15,573 bases of DNA from Dyella_B sp035508595 (GCA_035508595.1 DATJMR010000343.1:1-15573), one strand, 5' to 3'; counted from the first letter of the stretch, positions 6,955 through 13,881 are shown. A program made the numbers and translations. Notes: generated by a model from the sequence alone, not told the origin.

Positions 6955-7845
6955 CTATGGCCCCTGAGTCAGCGCATCGCGCATCCAGGTGGCCAACGCG
7001 TCGATGCGGTTGTCGTGTCGGCGATTGGGAACGGCCAGAATCCAACGCGCATCGGTTTGTTTGAAGCCCCACGGCGCAAGCAGGCGGCCTGCCTCGATGT
7101 CTTCCTGCACCAACTGAGACGGCGCAATGGCTACGCCAAGTCCGGCGACGGCGGCCTCCAGCAGATAAAACAAACGCGCAAAACCTTGTCCATGATGCAA
7201 GGATTCAACTGATATGCCTGCTGCAATCGCCCATGCGGACCATGCTTGCGGGCGAGAGGTGGTGTGCAACAAAGCCTCGTCGCTGAGCGCGCCAGTGCCT
7301 TGGTTCAGCAATCGTGCGAGACCTGCATAGCGCGGACTGACGACGGGGCCGATACGCTCCGGCGCCAGTTCATAGACCTGCCAGCCGGCGGGCCACGGCG
7401 CTGTTGCAACGGCCAGGGCGGCGTCCGGTTCGGCGTGTTGCGGCGCAAGCGGATTTTCTTCGGGCGACAGATGCAGTCGCAGCCTAGGCAGGTCGCGCTC
7501 AAGCCGCTCGAGCCGAGGAATCACCCAGCGCGCGAGCAAGCTGCTGGCACAGCTCAGCACGAACGGTGCGTCGTCGCGCCGCCGCCGCAATTGGGCCCAG
7601 CCGTCACGCAGCTGATCGAACGCGCCGGCGACACGATCGCGCAGTTGCTCGCCAATGGCCGTGAGCGCGACGCCACGGCCGAAACGCGCGAACAGGGGTT
7701 GCCCCAATTCGTCTTCCAGTACGCGCAGTTGCCGGCTGATGGCCCCGTGGGTCACGTGCAGCTCCTCAGCCGCGCGGCTCACGCTGCCCAGCCGGGCGGT
7801 GGCCTCGAAGGCGCGCAGGGCGTTCAGGGAAGGCAGGTCGCGCAT
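6955..7845 (-). CDS. trpI: LysR-family regulator, TrpI-like activator of trpBA
   Basis: A 296-residue LysR-type transcription factor. The N-terminal winged helix-turn-helix covers about residues 1-65 (LNALRAFEATARLGSVSRAA, recognition region about 30-43, HVTHGAISRQLRVL). The rest is the periplasmic-binding-like effector domain, ending LAAPWGFK-like and VPNRRHDNRI. From memory, segments such as APERIGPVVSPR, LLHTTSRPQAW, YLLEAAVAGLGVAIAP and LLAPWGFKQTDAR closely resemble Pseudomonas TrpI, which senses indoleglycerol phosphate and activates trpBA. The gene sits divergently 124 bp from trpB, the exact TrpI arrangement. GcvA-type regulators share this subfamily, so the name rests on context plus resemblance. 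No good Shine-Dalgarno sequence is seen before the ATG. Confidence 0.82.
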   Translation of the reverse strand: MRDLPSLNALRAFEATARLGSVSRAAEELHVTHGAISRQLRVLEDELGQPLFARFGRGVALTAIGEQLRDRVAGAFDQLRDGWAQLRRRRDDAPFVLSCASSLLARWVIPRLERLERDLPRLRLHLSPEENPLAPQHAEPDAALAVATAPWPAGWQVYELAPERIGPVVSPRYAGLARLLNQGTGALSDEALLHTTSRPQAWSAWAIAAGISVESLHHGQGFARLFYLLEAAVAGLGVAIAPSQLVQEDIEAGRLLAPWGFKQTDARWILAVPNRRHDNRIDALATWMRDALTQGP

Positions 7846-7862
7846 TTATGCTGTGAGTTTTT

Positions 7863-7874
7863 CTAACGTGTTAG
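7863..7874. promoter_or_regulatory. Candidate TrpI operator palindrome
   Basis: CTAAC-GT-GTTAG is a perfect 5+2+5 inverted repeat in the trpI/trpB divergent region. It overlaps the predicted trpI start point and lies about 55 bp before a possible trpB start point (weak -10 TATTTT at 7912-7917). That position would let one bound regulator limit its own gene and activate trpBA, as known for TrpI and other LysR proteins. Binding is inferred, not shown. Confidence 0.4.
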
Positions 7875-7878
7875 GGAC

Positions 7879-7905
7879 ATGATATCGCTTTTTTGGTCGA
7901 GTCAA
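7879..7905 (-). promoter_or_regulatory. Candidate trpI promoter
   Basis: Read on the minus strand: TTGACT (7905-7900) and TATCAT (7884-7879), each five of six to consensus, with a short 15-bp spacer. The predicted start point (about 7872) falls inside the CTAAC-GT-GTTAG palindrome, which suits negative autoregulation. The short spacer lowers confidence. Confidence 0.4.
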
Positions 7906-7969
7906 TCGCTGTATTTTTGGCATCTCGCCGCCTAAGGCGCCGCGTACGTCTCCCCAGGATTTCTAACCA

Positions 7970-9181
7970 ATGGCAACTCCACAAGACTTCCATCAATGGC
8001 CCGACGTTCACGGACGTTTCGGTAACTTCGGCGGGCAGTACGTCGCCGAGACGCTTATGGCGCCGCTGGCCGAACTCACCGAGGCCTATCTGCGCCTTCG
8101 CGAGGATCCCCAATTCCTGGCCGAGCTGGATCGCGATCTCACCCATTACGTGGGGCGTCCCAGCCCGATCTATCACGCCGAAGGCCTGTCCAAGCACGTT
8201 GGCGGTGCACGCATCCTGCTCAAACGCGAGGATCTCAATCACACCGGCGCGCACAAGATCAACAACACTGTCGGCCAGGCGTTGGTGGCCAAGCGCATGG
8301 GCAAGCCGCGCGTGATCGCCGAAACCGGCGCGGGCCAGCACGGTGTGGCGAGCGCAACGGTAGCCGCGCGTTTCGGATTGAAGTGTGTGGTGTACATGGG
8401 CGCGGTGGACATCGAGCGGCAGAAGATCAACGTCTACCGCATGAAGCTGCTCGGCGCCGAGGTGGTGCCGGTGACATCGGGATCGAAAACGTTGAAGGAT
8501 GCGTTGAACGAAGCCATGCGCGACTGGGTGACCCATGTCGCCGACACGTTCTACATCATCGGCACCGTGGCCGGCCCGCATCCGTATCCGATGATGGTGC
8601 GCGATTTCAATGCGATCGTCGGGCGCGAGGCGCGTGCGCAAATGCTTGAGCAATACGGCCGCTTGCCCGACGTGCTGACGGCTTGTGTCGGCGGCGGTTC
8701 CAATGCCATCGGTCTCTTTCACGCGTTTCTCAACGATAGCAGCGTGCGCATCGTCGGTGCCGAAGCGGCAGGTGAGGGCATAGCGACCGGCCATCACGCC
8801 GCGTCGCTGGCAGCGGGTCGTCCCGGCGTGCTGCACGGCAATCGCACCTATGTGCTGTGCGACGACAACGGGCAGATCACCGAGACACATTCGGTTTCCG
8901 CAGGTCTGGATTATCCCGGCGTGGGTCCGGAGCATGCGTTCCTGAAAGACGCCGGTCGTGCCGAGTATGTCGGTGTTACGGACGATGAAGCGCTCGAAGC
9001 GTTCCATCTGCTTGCGCGTACCGAGGGCATTCTGGCTGCGCTGGAATCCAGTCACGCTGTCGCGCAAGCCATGAAATTGGCGCGCGAGCTACCGAAAGAC
9101 GGCATCGTGCTGTGCAATCTTTCCGGCCGCGGCGACAAGGACGTACACACGATTGCGGCACGCGAAGGAGTTCAGGTATGA
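7970..9181 (+). CDS. trpB: Tryptophan synthase beta chain
   Basis: Condenses indole with L-serine to give L-tryptophan, using PLP, in the alpha2-beta2 complex with TrpA. The 403 residues have the family length. The PLP lysine is Lys96 in HTGAHKINN, the catalytic Glu118 begins ETGAGQHGV, the phosphate-binding loop is GGGSN (241-245), and Ser385 in CNLSGRGDKD holds the PLP ring nitrogen. The start MATPQDFHQWPDVHGRFGNFGG is typical; AGGA at 7956-7959 is the likely ribosome site, ten bases away. The stop overlaps the trpA start as ATGA, so the two subunits are made in step. The leader has no run of Trp codons or attenuator pair, in keeping with control by the divergent LysR protein. Confidence 0.98.
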   Translation: MATPQDFHQWPDVHGRFGNFGGQYVAETLMAPLAELTEAYLRLREDPQFLAELDRDLTHYVGRPSPIYHAEGLSKHVGGARILLKREDLNHTGAHKINNTVGQALVAKRMGKPRVIAETGAGQHGVASATVAARFGLKCVVYMGAVDIERQKINVYRMKLLGAEVVPVTSGSKTLKDALNEAMRDWVTHVADTFYIIGTVAGPHPYPMMVRDFNAIVGREARAQMLEQYGRLPDVLTACVGGGSNAIGLFHAFLNDSSVRIVGAEAAGEGIATGHHAASLAAGRPGVLHGNRTYVLCDDNGQITETHSVSAGLDYPGVGPEHAFLKDAGRAEYVGVTDDEALEAFHLLARTEGILAALESSHAVAQAMKLARELPKDGIVLCNLSGRGDKDVHTIAAREGVQV

Positions 9182-9978
9182 GCCGTATCGACAGCTGTTT
9201 CGCCGCGCTCAAAGCATCCGGTCGTACGGGATTGATTCCCTTCGTCACCGCCGGCGATCCCGCGCCCGAGCACGCCGTGCATGTGATGCACGCTCTGGTC
9301 GAGGCGGGTGCCGATGTCATCGAACTGGGCGTGCCGTTCTCCGATCCGATGGCCGACGGCCCGGTTATTCAACATGCCAGCGAGCGCGCCATCGCAAAAG
9401 GAGTGGGGCTTGCCGACGTACTCGGCTGGGTTGCCACCTTCCGCGAGCGTGACAAAGACACGCCCGTGGTGTTGATGGGTTACCTCAATCCGGTGGAGAT
9501 CCATGGGTACGCGCGCTTTGCGACCGAAGCCGCCGCGGCGGGCGTCGACGGCGTGTTGTTGGTGGATTGCCCGCTGGAGGAAGCCGCCGTGCTGGCACCG
9601 CTGCGGCAAGCCGGCTTGCAGCAGATTCTGCTTGCCGCGCCCACCACCGCACCCGCGCGTATGGCGCAGTTATGCGAGGCGGCGGAGGGTTTCCTGTACT
9701 ATGTGTCGTTCGCCGGCATCACCGGGGCGGGACGTTTGAGCACGCAGGACATCGCCGCACGCGTGGCGGATATCCGCTCTCATGCAAAATCGCCTGTTGC
9801 GGTGGGTTTCGGCGTAAAGGATGCGCAGAGCGCGAAAGCCATCAGTGAATTCGCAGACGCCGTGGTCATCGGCAGCGCGCTGGTGGAGCGATTGAACGGT
9901 GCGAATACGGCACCGGACATCGCAACACGGGTCGGCGATTTTCTCCGTCCCATTCGCGCGGCATTGGATGCCGCTTGA
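9178..9978 (+). CDS. trpA: Tryptophan synthase alpha chain
   Basis: Cleaves indole-3-glycerol phosphate to indole and glyceraldehyde-3-phosphate; the indole is channelled to TrpB. The 266-residue TIM barrel has its two catalytic acids at the same numbers as the Salmonella enzyme: Glu49 in IELGVPFSDP and Asp60 in MADGPVIQ. The phosphate-site loops GITG and VGFGV are also present. AAGGAG at 9165-9170 lies seven bases before ATG 9178 and overlaps the end of trpB, so a longer start inside trpB is not needed. A 227-bp gap follows before accD, so accD may have its own promoter, although in many relatives the trp genes and accD are neighbours. Confidence 0.97.
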   Translation: MSRIDSCFAALKASGRTGLIPFVTAGDPAPEHAVHVMHALVEAGADVIELGVPFSDPMADGPVIQHASERAIAKGVGLADVLGWVATFRERDKDTPVVLMGYLNPVEIHGYARFATEAAAAGVDGVLLVDCPLEEAAVLAPLRQAGLQQILLAAPTTAPARMAQLCEAAEGFLYYVSFAGITGAGRLSTQDIAARVADIRSHAKSPVAVGFGVKDAQSAKAISEFADAVVIGSALVERLNGANTAPDIATRVGDFLRPIRAALDAA

Positions 9979-9989
9979 TGGCTCGCTTT

Positions 9990-10010
9990 CCCTTTTCGGA
10001 GGGGGAAGGG
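9990..10010 (+). terminator. Weak hairpin after trpA
   Basis: CCCTTTTC pairs with GGGAAGGG (eight pairs, two of them G-U) around loop GGAGG, 11 bp after the trpA stop. No T-run follows, so it may be a 3'-end stabilising hairpin or a copy of a short intergenic repeat and not a true terminator. The rest of the gap, 10011-10205, shows no gene or motif I can name. Confidence 0.3.
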
Positions 10011-10205
10011 TGAGGCGTCGGGGCTTGGCGAAAATCTGACAATGGAACGGTTCGGGCCCTTCGTGGTCTAGAACCTGCATCGAGGTCTGGTCGTCCTCGC
10101 CCTTTATCTTTGCGCAGATGTCGCCATAGAGAAGGGAGCGCACAGGAATCGCCAGACCGAGCGTGCCGGACAGGCCGCGCTTGTTTTCAGATCGAGGCGG
10201 AATCA

Positions 10206-11075
10206 ATGAATTGGCTGCAAAAAATCATGACACCCCGCACGCGGACCCCTGGGGCCCCCGGCGGCAAGGGCAAGGTACCCGAAGGTGTTTGGGAGAAATG
10301 CGGCGGCTGCGGCGCCGTGCTTTACAAGCCGGAGCTTGAGCGCAATCTGATGGTGTGCCCCAAGTGCGGCCATCATCATTCCATCGGCGCACGCGAGCGC
10401 CTGTTGTCGCTGTTGGACGAAACAAGCGCGCAGGAGCTGTGGGCCAGCATGGAGCCCAACGATCCGTTGAAATTTCGCGATTCCAAGAAGTATCGCGATC
10501 GCATCGTCGCCGCGCAGAAATCCACGGGCGAGAAAGACGCCCTCATCGCGATGAGCGGCAAACTCAAGGAGCAGCCGCTGATGGCGGTGGCGTTCGAGTT
10601 CTCCTACATGGGCGGCTCGATGGGTTCGGTAGTGGGCGAGAAATTCACGCGCGCCGCCGAACGCGCGCTAAGCGAGCGCAGCGCGCTCGTGTGCTTCTCC
10701 GCCACAGGCGGCGCGCGCATGCAGGAGGCCTTGTTCTCGCTGATGCAGATGGCCAAGACCTCCGCCGCGCTGGCGCGTTTGCGCGAAGCGGGTATTCCCT
10801 ATATCAGCGTGCTCACGCATCCGACCACCGGCGGCGTGTCGGCCAGTCTAGGCATGTTGGGCGATATCAATGTCGCCGAACCGAAGGCGTTGATCGGCTT
10901 TGCCGGCCCGCGCGTGATCGAGCAGACGGTGCGCGAGACGTTGCCGGAAGGGTTCCAGCGCTCGGAATTCCTGCTGGAGCACGGCGCCATCGACATGATC
11001 GTGGATCGGCGTCAGATGCGCGACAAGCTTGCCGACGTGTTGAACATCCTGCGCAAGGTGCCGCGCGCGGCATAA
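10206..11075 (+). CDS. accD: Acetyl-CoA carboxylase carboxyltransferase subunit beta
   Basis: With AccA it forms the carboxyltransferase that moves the carboxyl group from biotin on AccB to acetyl-CoA, giving malonyl-CoA for fatty acid synthesis. The 289 residues begin with the family zinc ribbon: Cys32-x2-Cys35-x15-Cys51-x2-Cys54. The crotonase-fold carboxyltransferase domain follows (FEFSYMGGSMGSVVGEKF, SATGGARMQEA, HPTTGGVSASLGMLGD). ATG 10206 has GAGG at 10194-10197, eight bases away, and starts MNWLQKI as in homologues; a longer in-frame start at 10110 lacks support. In Xanthomonas the next gene is usually folC. Here accD ends at a terminator and is followed by convergent envelope genes, so the local order is broken after accD. 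Confidence 0.97.
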   Translation: MNWLQKIMTPRTRTPGAPGGKGKVPEGVWEKCGGCGAVLYKPELERNLMVCPKCGHHHSIGARERLLSLLDETSAQELWASMEPNDPLKFRDSKKYRDRIVAAQKSTGEKDALIAMSGKLKEQPLMAVAFEFSYMGGSMGSVVGEKFTRAAERALSERSALVCFSATGGARMQEALFSLMQMAKTSAALARLREAGIPYISVLTHPTTGGVSASLGMLGDINVAEPKALIGFAGPRVIEQTVRETLPEGFQRSEFLLEHGAIDMIVDRRQMRDKLADVLNILRKVPRAA

Positions 11076-11100
11076 AATTCTTCGTGCTTGACAGATGCGC

Positions 11101-11130
11101 ACGATGCCGCCTTCGGGCGGCATCGTTGTT
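11101..11130 (+). terminator. Terminator after accD
   Basis: A perfect 11-bp stem (11101-11111 with 11116-11126) with the stable TTCG tetraloop is followed by TGTTT. It starts 25 bp after the accD stop. The T-run is interrupted, but stem and loop are strong. Confidence 0.8.
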
Positions 11131-11142
11131 TCTGCGCCTTAC

Positions 11143-11260
11143 CGTCATTCCGGCGGAGGCCGGAATCCAGTCAAGTACGTCGTGCGAGGCACACAAAATT
11201 TTATTTCGAGTGCTTCGCTTTGCATGTTTTCACTGGAATCCGGCCTTCGCCGGAATGACG
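11143..11260. repeat. REP/BIME-like inverted repeat element
   Basis: Two 29-bp arms (11143-11171 and 11232-11260) are inverted copies matching at 27 of 29 positions and flank 60 bp. The left arm is itself a hairpin, ATTCCGGC-GGAG-GCCGGAAT; the right arm is a slightly damaged version with a CTTC loop. The outer GTCATTCCGGC...GGAATCCAGT style is that of widespread proteobacterial intergenic repeats; two opposed REP units make a BIME/REPIN. The 60-bp centre is AT-richer and has no gene. It lies between convergent genes, the usual place for such elements. Copy number in the genome cannot be seen here. Confidence 0.75.
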
Positions 11261-11276
11261 AGCGAAACATCCGTAC

Positions 11277-11439
11277 TTTTCCACAGCACATGTGGAAGCT
11301 TCTTGGAAAAGCCTGTGGAAAACCCGCGCATGCGACTGTGCGATCAAGCACTTGGCACATCATGATGAAACTTTGCGCAGAAAGCGCGCGTAGTTTTCCA
11401 CAAGTGCTGTGGAAAGCATCCGGTACAGCTTGTGGATAG
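11277..11439. repeat. Duplicated three-box array of DnaA-box-like sequences
   Basis: Six boxes with the core CCACA/TGTGG: 11277-11285 (+), 11291-11299 (-), 11314-11322 (-), 11394-11402 (+), 11408-11416 (-) and 11431-11439 (-). Boxes 1, 3 and 4 read TTTTCCACA on their own strand, a match to the relaxed DnaA consensus TTWTNCACA. Boxes 5 and 6 miss by one base and box 2 by two. Start-to-start steps are 14 then 23 in both halves, so the second trio repeats the geometry of the first at an offset of 117 bp. The five-base spacers between boxes 1-2 and 4-5 differ at every position. A protein-binding array is the natural reading; which protein binds is inferred. There is no dnaA gene or obvious unwinding element. 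Confidence 0.55.
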
Positions 11440-11509
11440 GTGCGCTATCTCGTTGAGCGCAAAGCGCATGTGTACAGCGTGACTAGCGATTGATCAGCGC
11501 AGAAAATGA

Positions 11510-12085
11510 TCAAGCAAACAAGTGCGGCGCGCTGTGCACGATCCACAATGACAGCGCGCCGAGTCCGCTGCCAACAAACATCGCAGCCAATACATCGCTG
11601 GGGTAGTGCAAACCGAGAATCACGCGCGACGCCGCTACCAGCGCAGTGAACGTCAACAACAACGGCGCAAGCATCGGATACCACGCCAACGCAACGATGG
11701 TGAAGCCCACCGCTTGCAGCGTGTGTCCCGACGGGAAACTGAACTCGTCCAGCGGCGGCACGTGCGCAATCACGCCAGGGCAGGTACGGAATGGGCGCGG
11801 ACGGCGCGTCCAGCGTTTCAGGATGCGATACAGCAACAGCGCGACAAGGCCCGTGGCGGCCATGTGCGCGGCGGCTTCCAGGCCGCGCAAGCCATCGATC
11901 AACGTCAAGGCGAGCATCAGCGCGTACCAGAAGACACCGTCGCCGAGGCGGCTGATGACCCCGAAGAACAAACCCACTGCGTGCCGTGCGCCCCAACGGT
12001 TGGCGGCAATGCACATGCGTCGGTCGAACGCATGGCGCGGCAGCGCGACGGACTCAGGCCGGTGCGATGGTGACATGACGGTCAT
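11510..12085 (-). CDS. PAP2-family membrane phosphatase
   Basis: An integral membrane phosphatase of the type 2 phosphatidic acid phosphatase family, which removes phosphate from lipid phosphates or isoprenyl diphosphates at the membrane. All three signature parts are visible in the 191 residues: K90-x6-RP (97-98), PSGH (118-121) with the catalytic His121, and SR (153-154)-x5-H160-x3-D164. About five hydrophobic helices are seen (about 37-63, 70-88, 122-138, 139-152, 163-184). GAGGAG seven bases before the ATG at 12085 supports that start, although the Met four codons in is possible. It overlaps the upstream glycosyltransferase gene by 32 bp, so the two are co-translated. Substrate unknown: undecaprenyl diphosphate or a glycolipid phosphate are reasonable options. 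Confidence 0.9.
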   Translation of the reverse strand: MTVMSPSHRPESVALPRHAFDRRMCIAANRWGARHAVGLFFGVISRLGDGVFWYALMLALTLIDGLRGLEAAAHMAATGLVALLLYRILKRWTRRPRPFRTCPGVIAHVPPLDEFSFPSGHTLQAVGFTIVALAWYPMLAPLLLTFTALVAASRVILGLHYPSDVLAAMFVGSGLGALSLWIVHSAPHLFA

Positions 12086-13214
12086 GCATGTTCTCCTCGA
12101 CCAGTTCGCGCAGCAGATTTTCGAACTCGCGGATCACTGCCTCCGGCGACAGCCGCTCCACGCTGACGGTGGCGGCGTGTCCCATATGGCGAATCAAATC
12201 GATGTCGCCGGCCAGGGTAACGGCCGCCGCCGTAAAGGCGCGGGCATCGCCGGACGTGATGCGGAAACCGTTGATGCCGTCGATGAGGTGTTCGCGCGCG
12301 GCGCCTTCGGCGTAAGCCACCACCGGCAGACCGGCGGCGAGCGCTTCGAGAATCACGTTGCCGAATGTTTCGCTGAGGCTCGGAAACGGAAACAGATCGG
12401 CGCTGGCGTAGTGCGCGGCTAAAGCTTCGTCGCGCTTCATGCCAACAAAAATGAAGTCGGGATGAGCCGCTTGCAGCGCCGCGCGCGCAGGGCCATCGCC
12501 GACCCACACATAGCGCGCCTTCGGCGCGACTTGCTGGATTGCGCGGAACGTTTCTACTGCCAGCTCCAGATTTTTTTCTGGCGCAATGCGGCCGACGTAG
12601 AGCACGACCGGCGTATCGGCATCCACGCCCCAGCTTTCGCGCAAGGCGTTATCGCGCTTGGAAGGGTGGAACAATTTCGTATCGACGGCGCGGCGCAGCA
12701 GGCGCGCATGATCGACGCCCATCGCCGTCAGCTCCGCCGCGAGCGCATCGGTGGGCACCAGCGTGACGTTGGCACGCTGATGAAAGCGGCTCAGATAACC
12801 GTGCACTATCGGGGTCAGAAAGCCCACGCCGTAGTGATCGGCATAGGTATCGAAACGTGTGTGAAAACCCGTGGCGACGGGAATGCTCAGTCGTAGCGCG
12901 GTCTTTACGGCCGAGCGTCCCAACGGACCTTCGGTGGCCACATAGATCGCATCGGGGCGGCGTTCCGTCCAGCGGTTCCGCAAGGTGCGCGGTGCGGGAA
13001 GTCCGAAGCGCAAACCCGGGTAGCGTGGCAATGCGGCGCCGCGTGTTTCTAGTGCATCGATGCCGGGTTCGTCGATATGGCTGACGACTTGGCGAGGGCG
13101 GACGAGATCGATCTCGTGGCCTCGAGCGGCCAGACCTGTCGCCAGACCATGCACGGTGAGTGCGACACCGTTGATCTCAGGCGGATACGTCTCGCTGATG
13201 ATGCCGATACGCAT
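12054..13214 (-). CDS. GT4-type glycosyltransferase (family 1, GT-B fold)
   Basis: A retaining nucleotide-sugar glycosyltransferase likely acting on a membrane lipid or polysaccharide at the cytoplasmic face. The 386 residues from MRIGIISETYPP have an N-terminal acceptor domain (GVALTVHGLATGLAARGH) and a C-terminal donor domain with VGRIAPEKN (Arg209, Lys214), the GDGPAR loop (239-244) and the E-x7-E motif (Glu282, Glu290 in SETFGNVILE). The style resembles PimA/MgtA-like mannosyltransferases that glycosylate lipids. GAGGA six bases before ATG 13214 supports this start; an open frame to 13454 runs antisense through the next gene and is rejected. The PAP2 gene overlaps its 3' end, suggesting a joint role in glycolipid or lipid-carrier metabolism. 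The exact sugar and acceptor cannot be read. Confidence 0.9.
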   Translation of the reverse strand: MRIGIISETYPPEINGVALTVHGLATGLAARGHEIDLVRPRQVVSHIDEPGIDALETRGAALPRYPGLRFGLPAPRTLRNRWTERRPDAIYVATEGPLGRSAVKTALRLSIPVATGFHTRFDTYADHYGVGFLTPIVHGYLSRFHQRANVTLVPTDALAAELTAMGVDHARLLRRAVDTKLFHPSKRDNALRESWGVDADTPVVLYVGRIAPEKNLELAVETFRAIQQVAPKARYVWVGDGPARAALQAAHPDFIFVGMKRDEALAAHYASADLFPFPSLSETFGNVILEALAAGLPVVAYAEGAAREHLIDGINGFRITSGDARAFTAAAVTLAGDIDLIRHMGHAATVSVERLSPEAVIREFENLLRELVEENMHDRHVTIAPA

Positions 13215-13387
13215 GGCGCATCCTCGTCTTGTACGGCAGTAGCTTGAGCTTGTGTCGTTTCGTAGCGATGGCGGGCACGTGACAAGGCGGTTACGGGTGT
13301 TACCGAATGCGGAAAAAGGTGGTTTTGGCGAACGCCGCTGGGCTAGATTCTGCCAATGGGCTTTTCGACCAACACAGGAGACTCTCC

Positions 13388-13822
13388 ATGAAACGTCTGC
13401 TGCTTGCGTTCGCCATCGCTGCCGTAGCTGGTTTTGCAAGTGCTGCCGAGGCACCCACCTTGCCTGTGACCAAAGCTCCGGCAGGTGCGGAGGTCTACAT
13501 CATCTCGCCGCAAGATGGCGCCACTGTTTCGCCAACCTTCACCGTGCGTTTCGGCCTCAAGGGCATGGGCGTGGCGCCCGCTGGCGTAACTCACGAAAAC
13601 ACCGGGCATCATCATCTATTGATAGACGTCAAAGTGATGCCCGCGGCGGGCCAGCCTATTCCCAAGGATGAGCAACACCTTCACTTCGGCGGCGGCCAGA
13701 CCGAAACCACCCTGAAATTGCCGCCGGGTACCCATACCTTGCAGCTGGAACTGGGCGACTCCAACCACATTCCTTTCGATCCGCCCATCGTCTCCAAGGC
13801 GATCACCGTTCATGTGAAATAA
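13388..13822 (+). CDS. Exported DUF4399 domain protein
   Basis: A 144-residue protein with a signal peptide (about 1-20, ending GFASAA) and one DUF4399 domain. Visible hallmarks are YIISPQDGATVSPTFTVRFGLKGMGVAPAG (about 37-66, in two blocks), the triple histidine 74-76 in NTGHHHLLID, DEQHLHFGGGQTE (94-106) and LPPGTHTLQLELGD (111-124). The clustered His residues with Asp80 could bind metal, but no function is established for the family to my knowledge. AGGAG at 13376-13380, seven bases before ATG 13388, fixes the start; a longer frame from 13307 would bury the signal peptide. The gene is divergent from the glycosyltransferase across a 173-bp gap and is followed by a hairpin and then gltX. Confidence 0.9.
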   Translation: MKRLLLAFAIAAVAGFASAAEAPTLPVTKAPAGAEVYIISPQDGATVSPTFTVRFGLKGMGVAPAGVTHENTGHHHLLIDVKVMPAAGQPIPKDEQHLHFGGGQTETTLKLPPGTHTLQLELGDSNHIPFDPPIVSKAITVHVK

Positions 13823-13831
13823 GCGCCATTT

Positions 13832-13854
13832 CCCTCTCCCATAAAGGGAGAGGG
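13832..13854. terminator. Hairpin after the DUF4399 gene
   Basis: A perfect 9-bp inverted repeat, CCCTCTCCC with GGGAGAGGG around loop ATAAA, lies 9 bp after the stop. No T-run follows on the plus strand, so it may be a processing or stability hairpin, or a copy of the CCCTCTCCC-type intergenic repeat common in this order, and not a true terminator. Confidence 0.4.
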
Positions 13855-13875
13855 GAGTTCCCACGCGGTATCGGT

Positions 13876-13881
13876 TAAAAT
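13876..13881 (+). promoter_or_regulatory. Candidate -10 element of gltX
   Basis: TAAAAT lies in an AT-rich patch (GGTTAAAATTTCG) 33 bp before the gltX ATG, in an otherwise GC-rich gap. No convincing -35 hexamer is seen at normal spacing, where the preceding hairpin lies. Confidence 0.35.

Noticed and set aside
7846..7969. Trp leader peptide and attenuator before trpB
   Set aside because: There is no short frame with Trp codons and no terminator/antiterminator pair with a T-run; the divergent LysR gene offers a better control model.
7871..9067. 398-codon minus-strand open frame opposite trpB
   Set aside because: It lies antisense to an intact trpB with all its catalytic motifs; its product has no recognisable family and no ribosome site.
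9112..9177. Longer trpA start inside trpB (and likewise for trpF at 5694 and accD at 10110)
   Set aside because: The family N-termini and good ribosome sites place the starts at 9178, 6324 and 10206.
11261..11460. Chromosomal replication origin (oriC)
   Set aside because: DnaA-like boxes are present, but there is no dnaA, dnaN, gyrB or rpmH neighbourhood and no clear AT-rich unwinding region or GATC cluster, so only a secondary DnaA-binding site is proposed.
11490..11513. Inverted repeat TTGATCA-N10-TGATCAA as a terminator for the PAP2 gene
   Set aside because: The stem is short and AT-rich, the loop is long, and no T-run follows on the minus strand. It may be chance at the gene end.
13215..13454. 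N-terminal extension of the glycosyltransferase up to 13454
   Set aside because: It would run antisense through the DUF4399 ribosome site and signal peptide, has no family resemblance, and the start at 13214 has its own GAGGA site.
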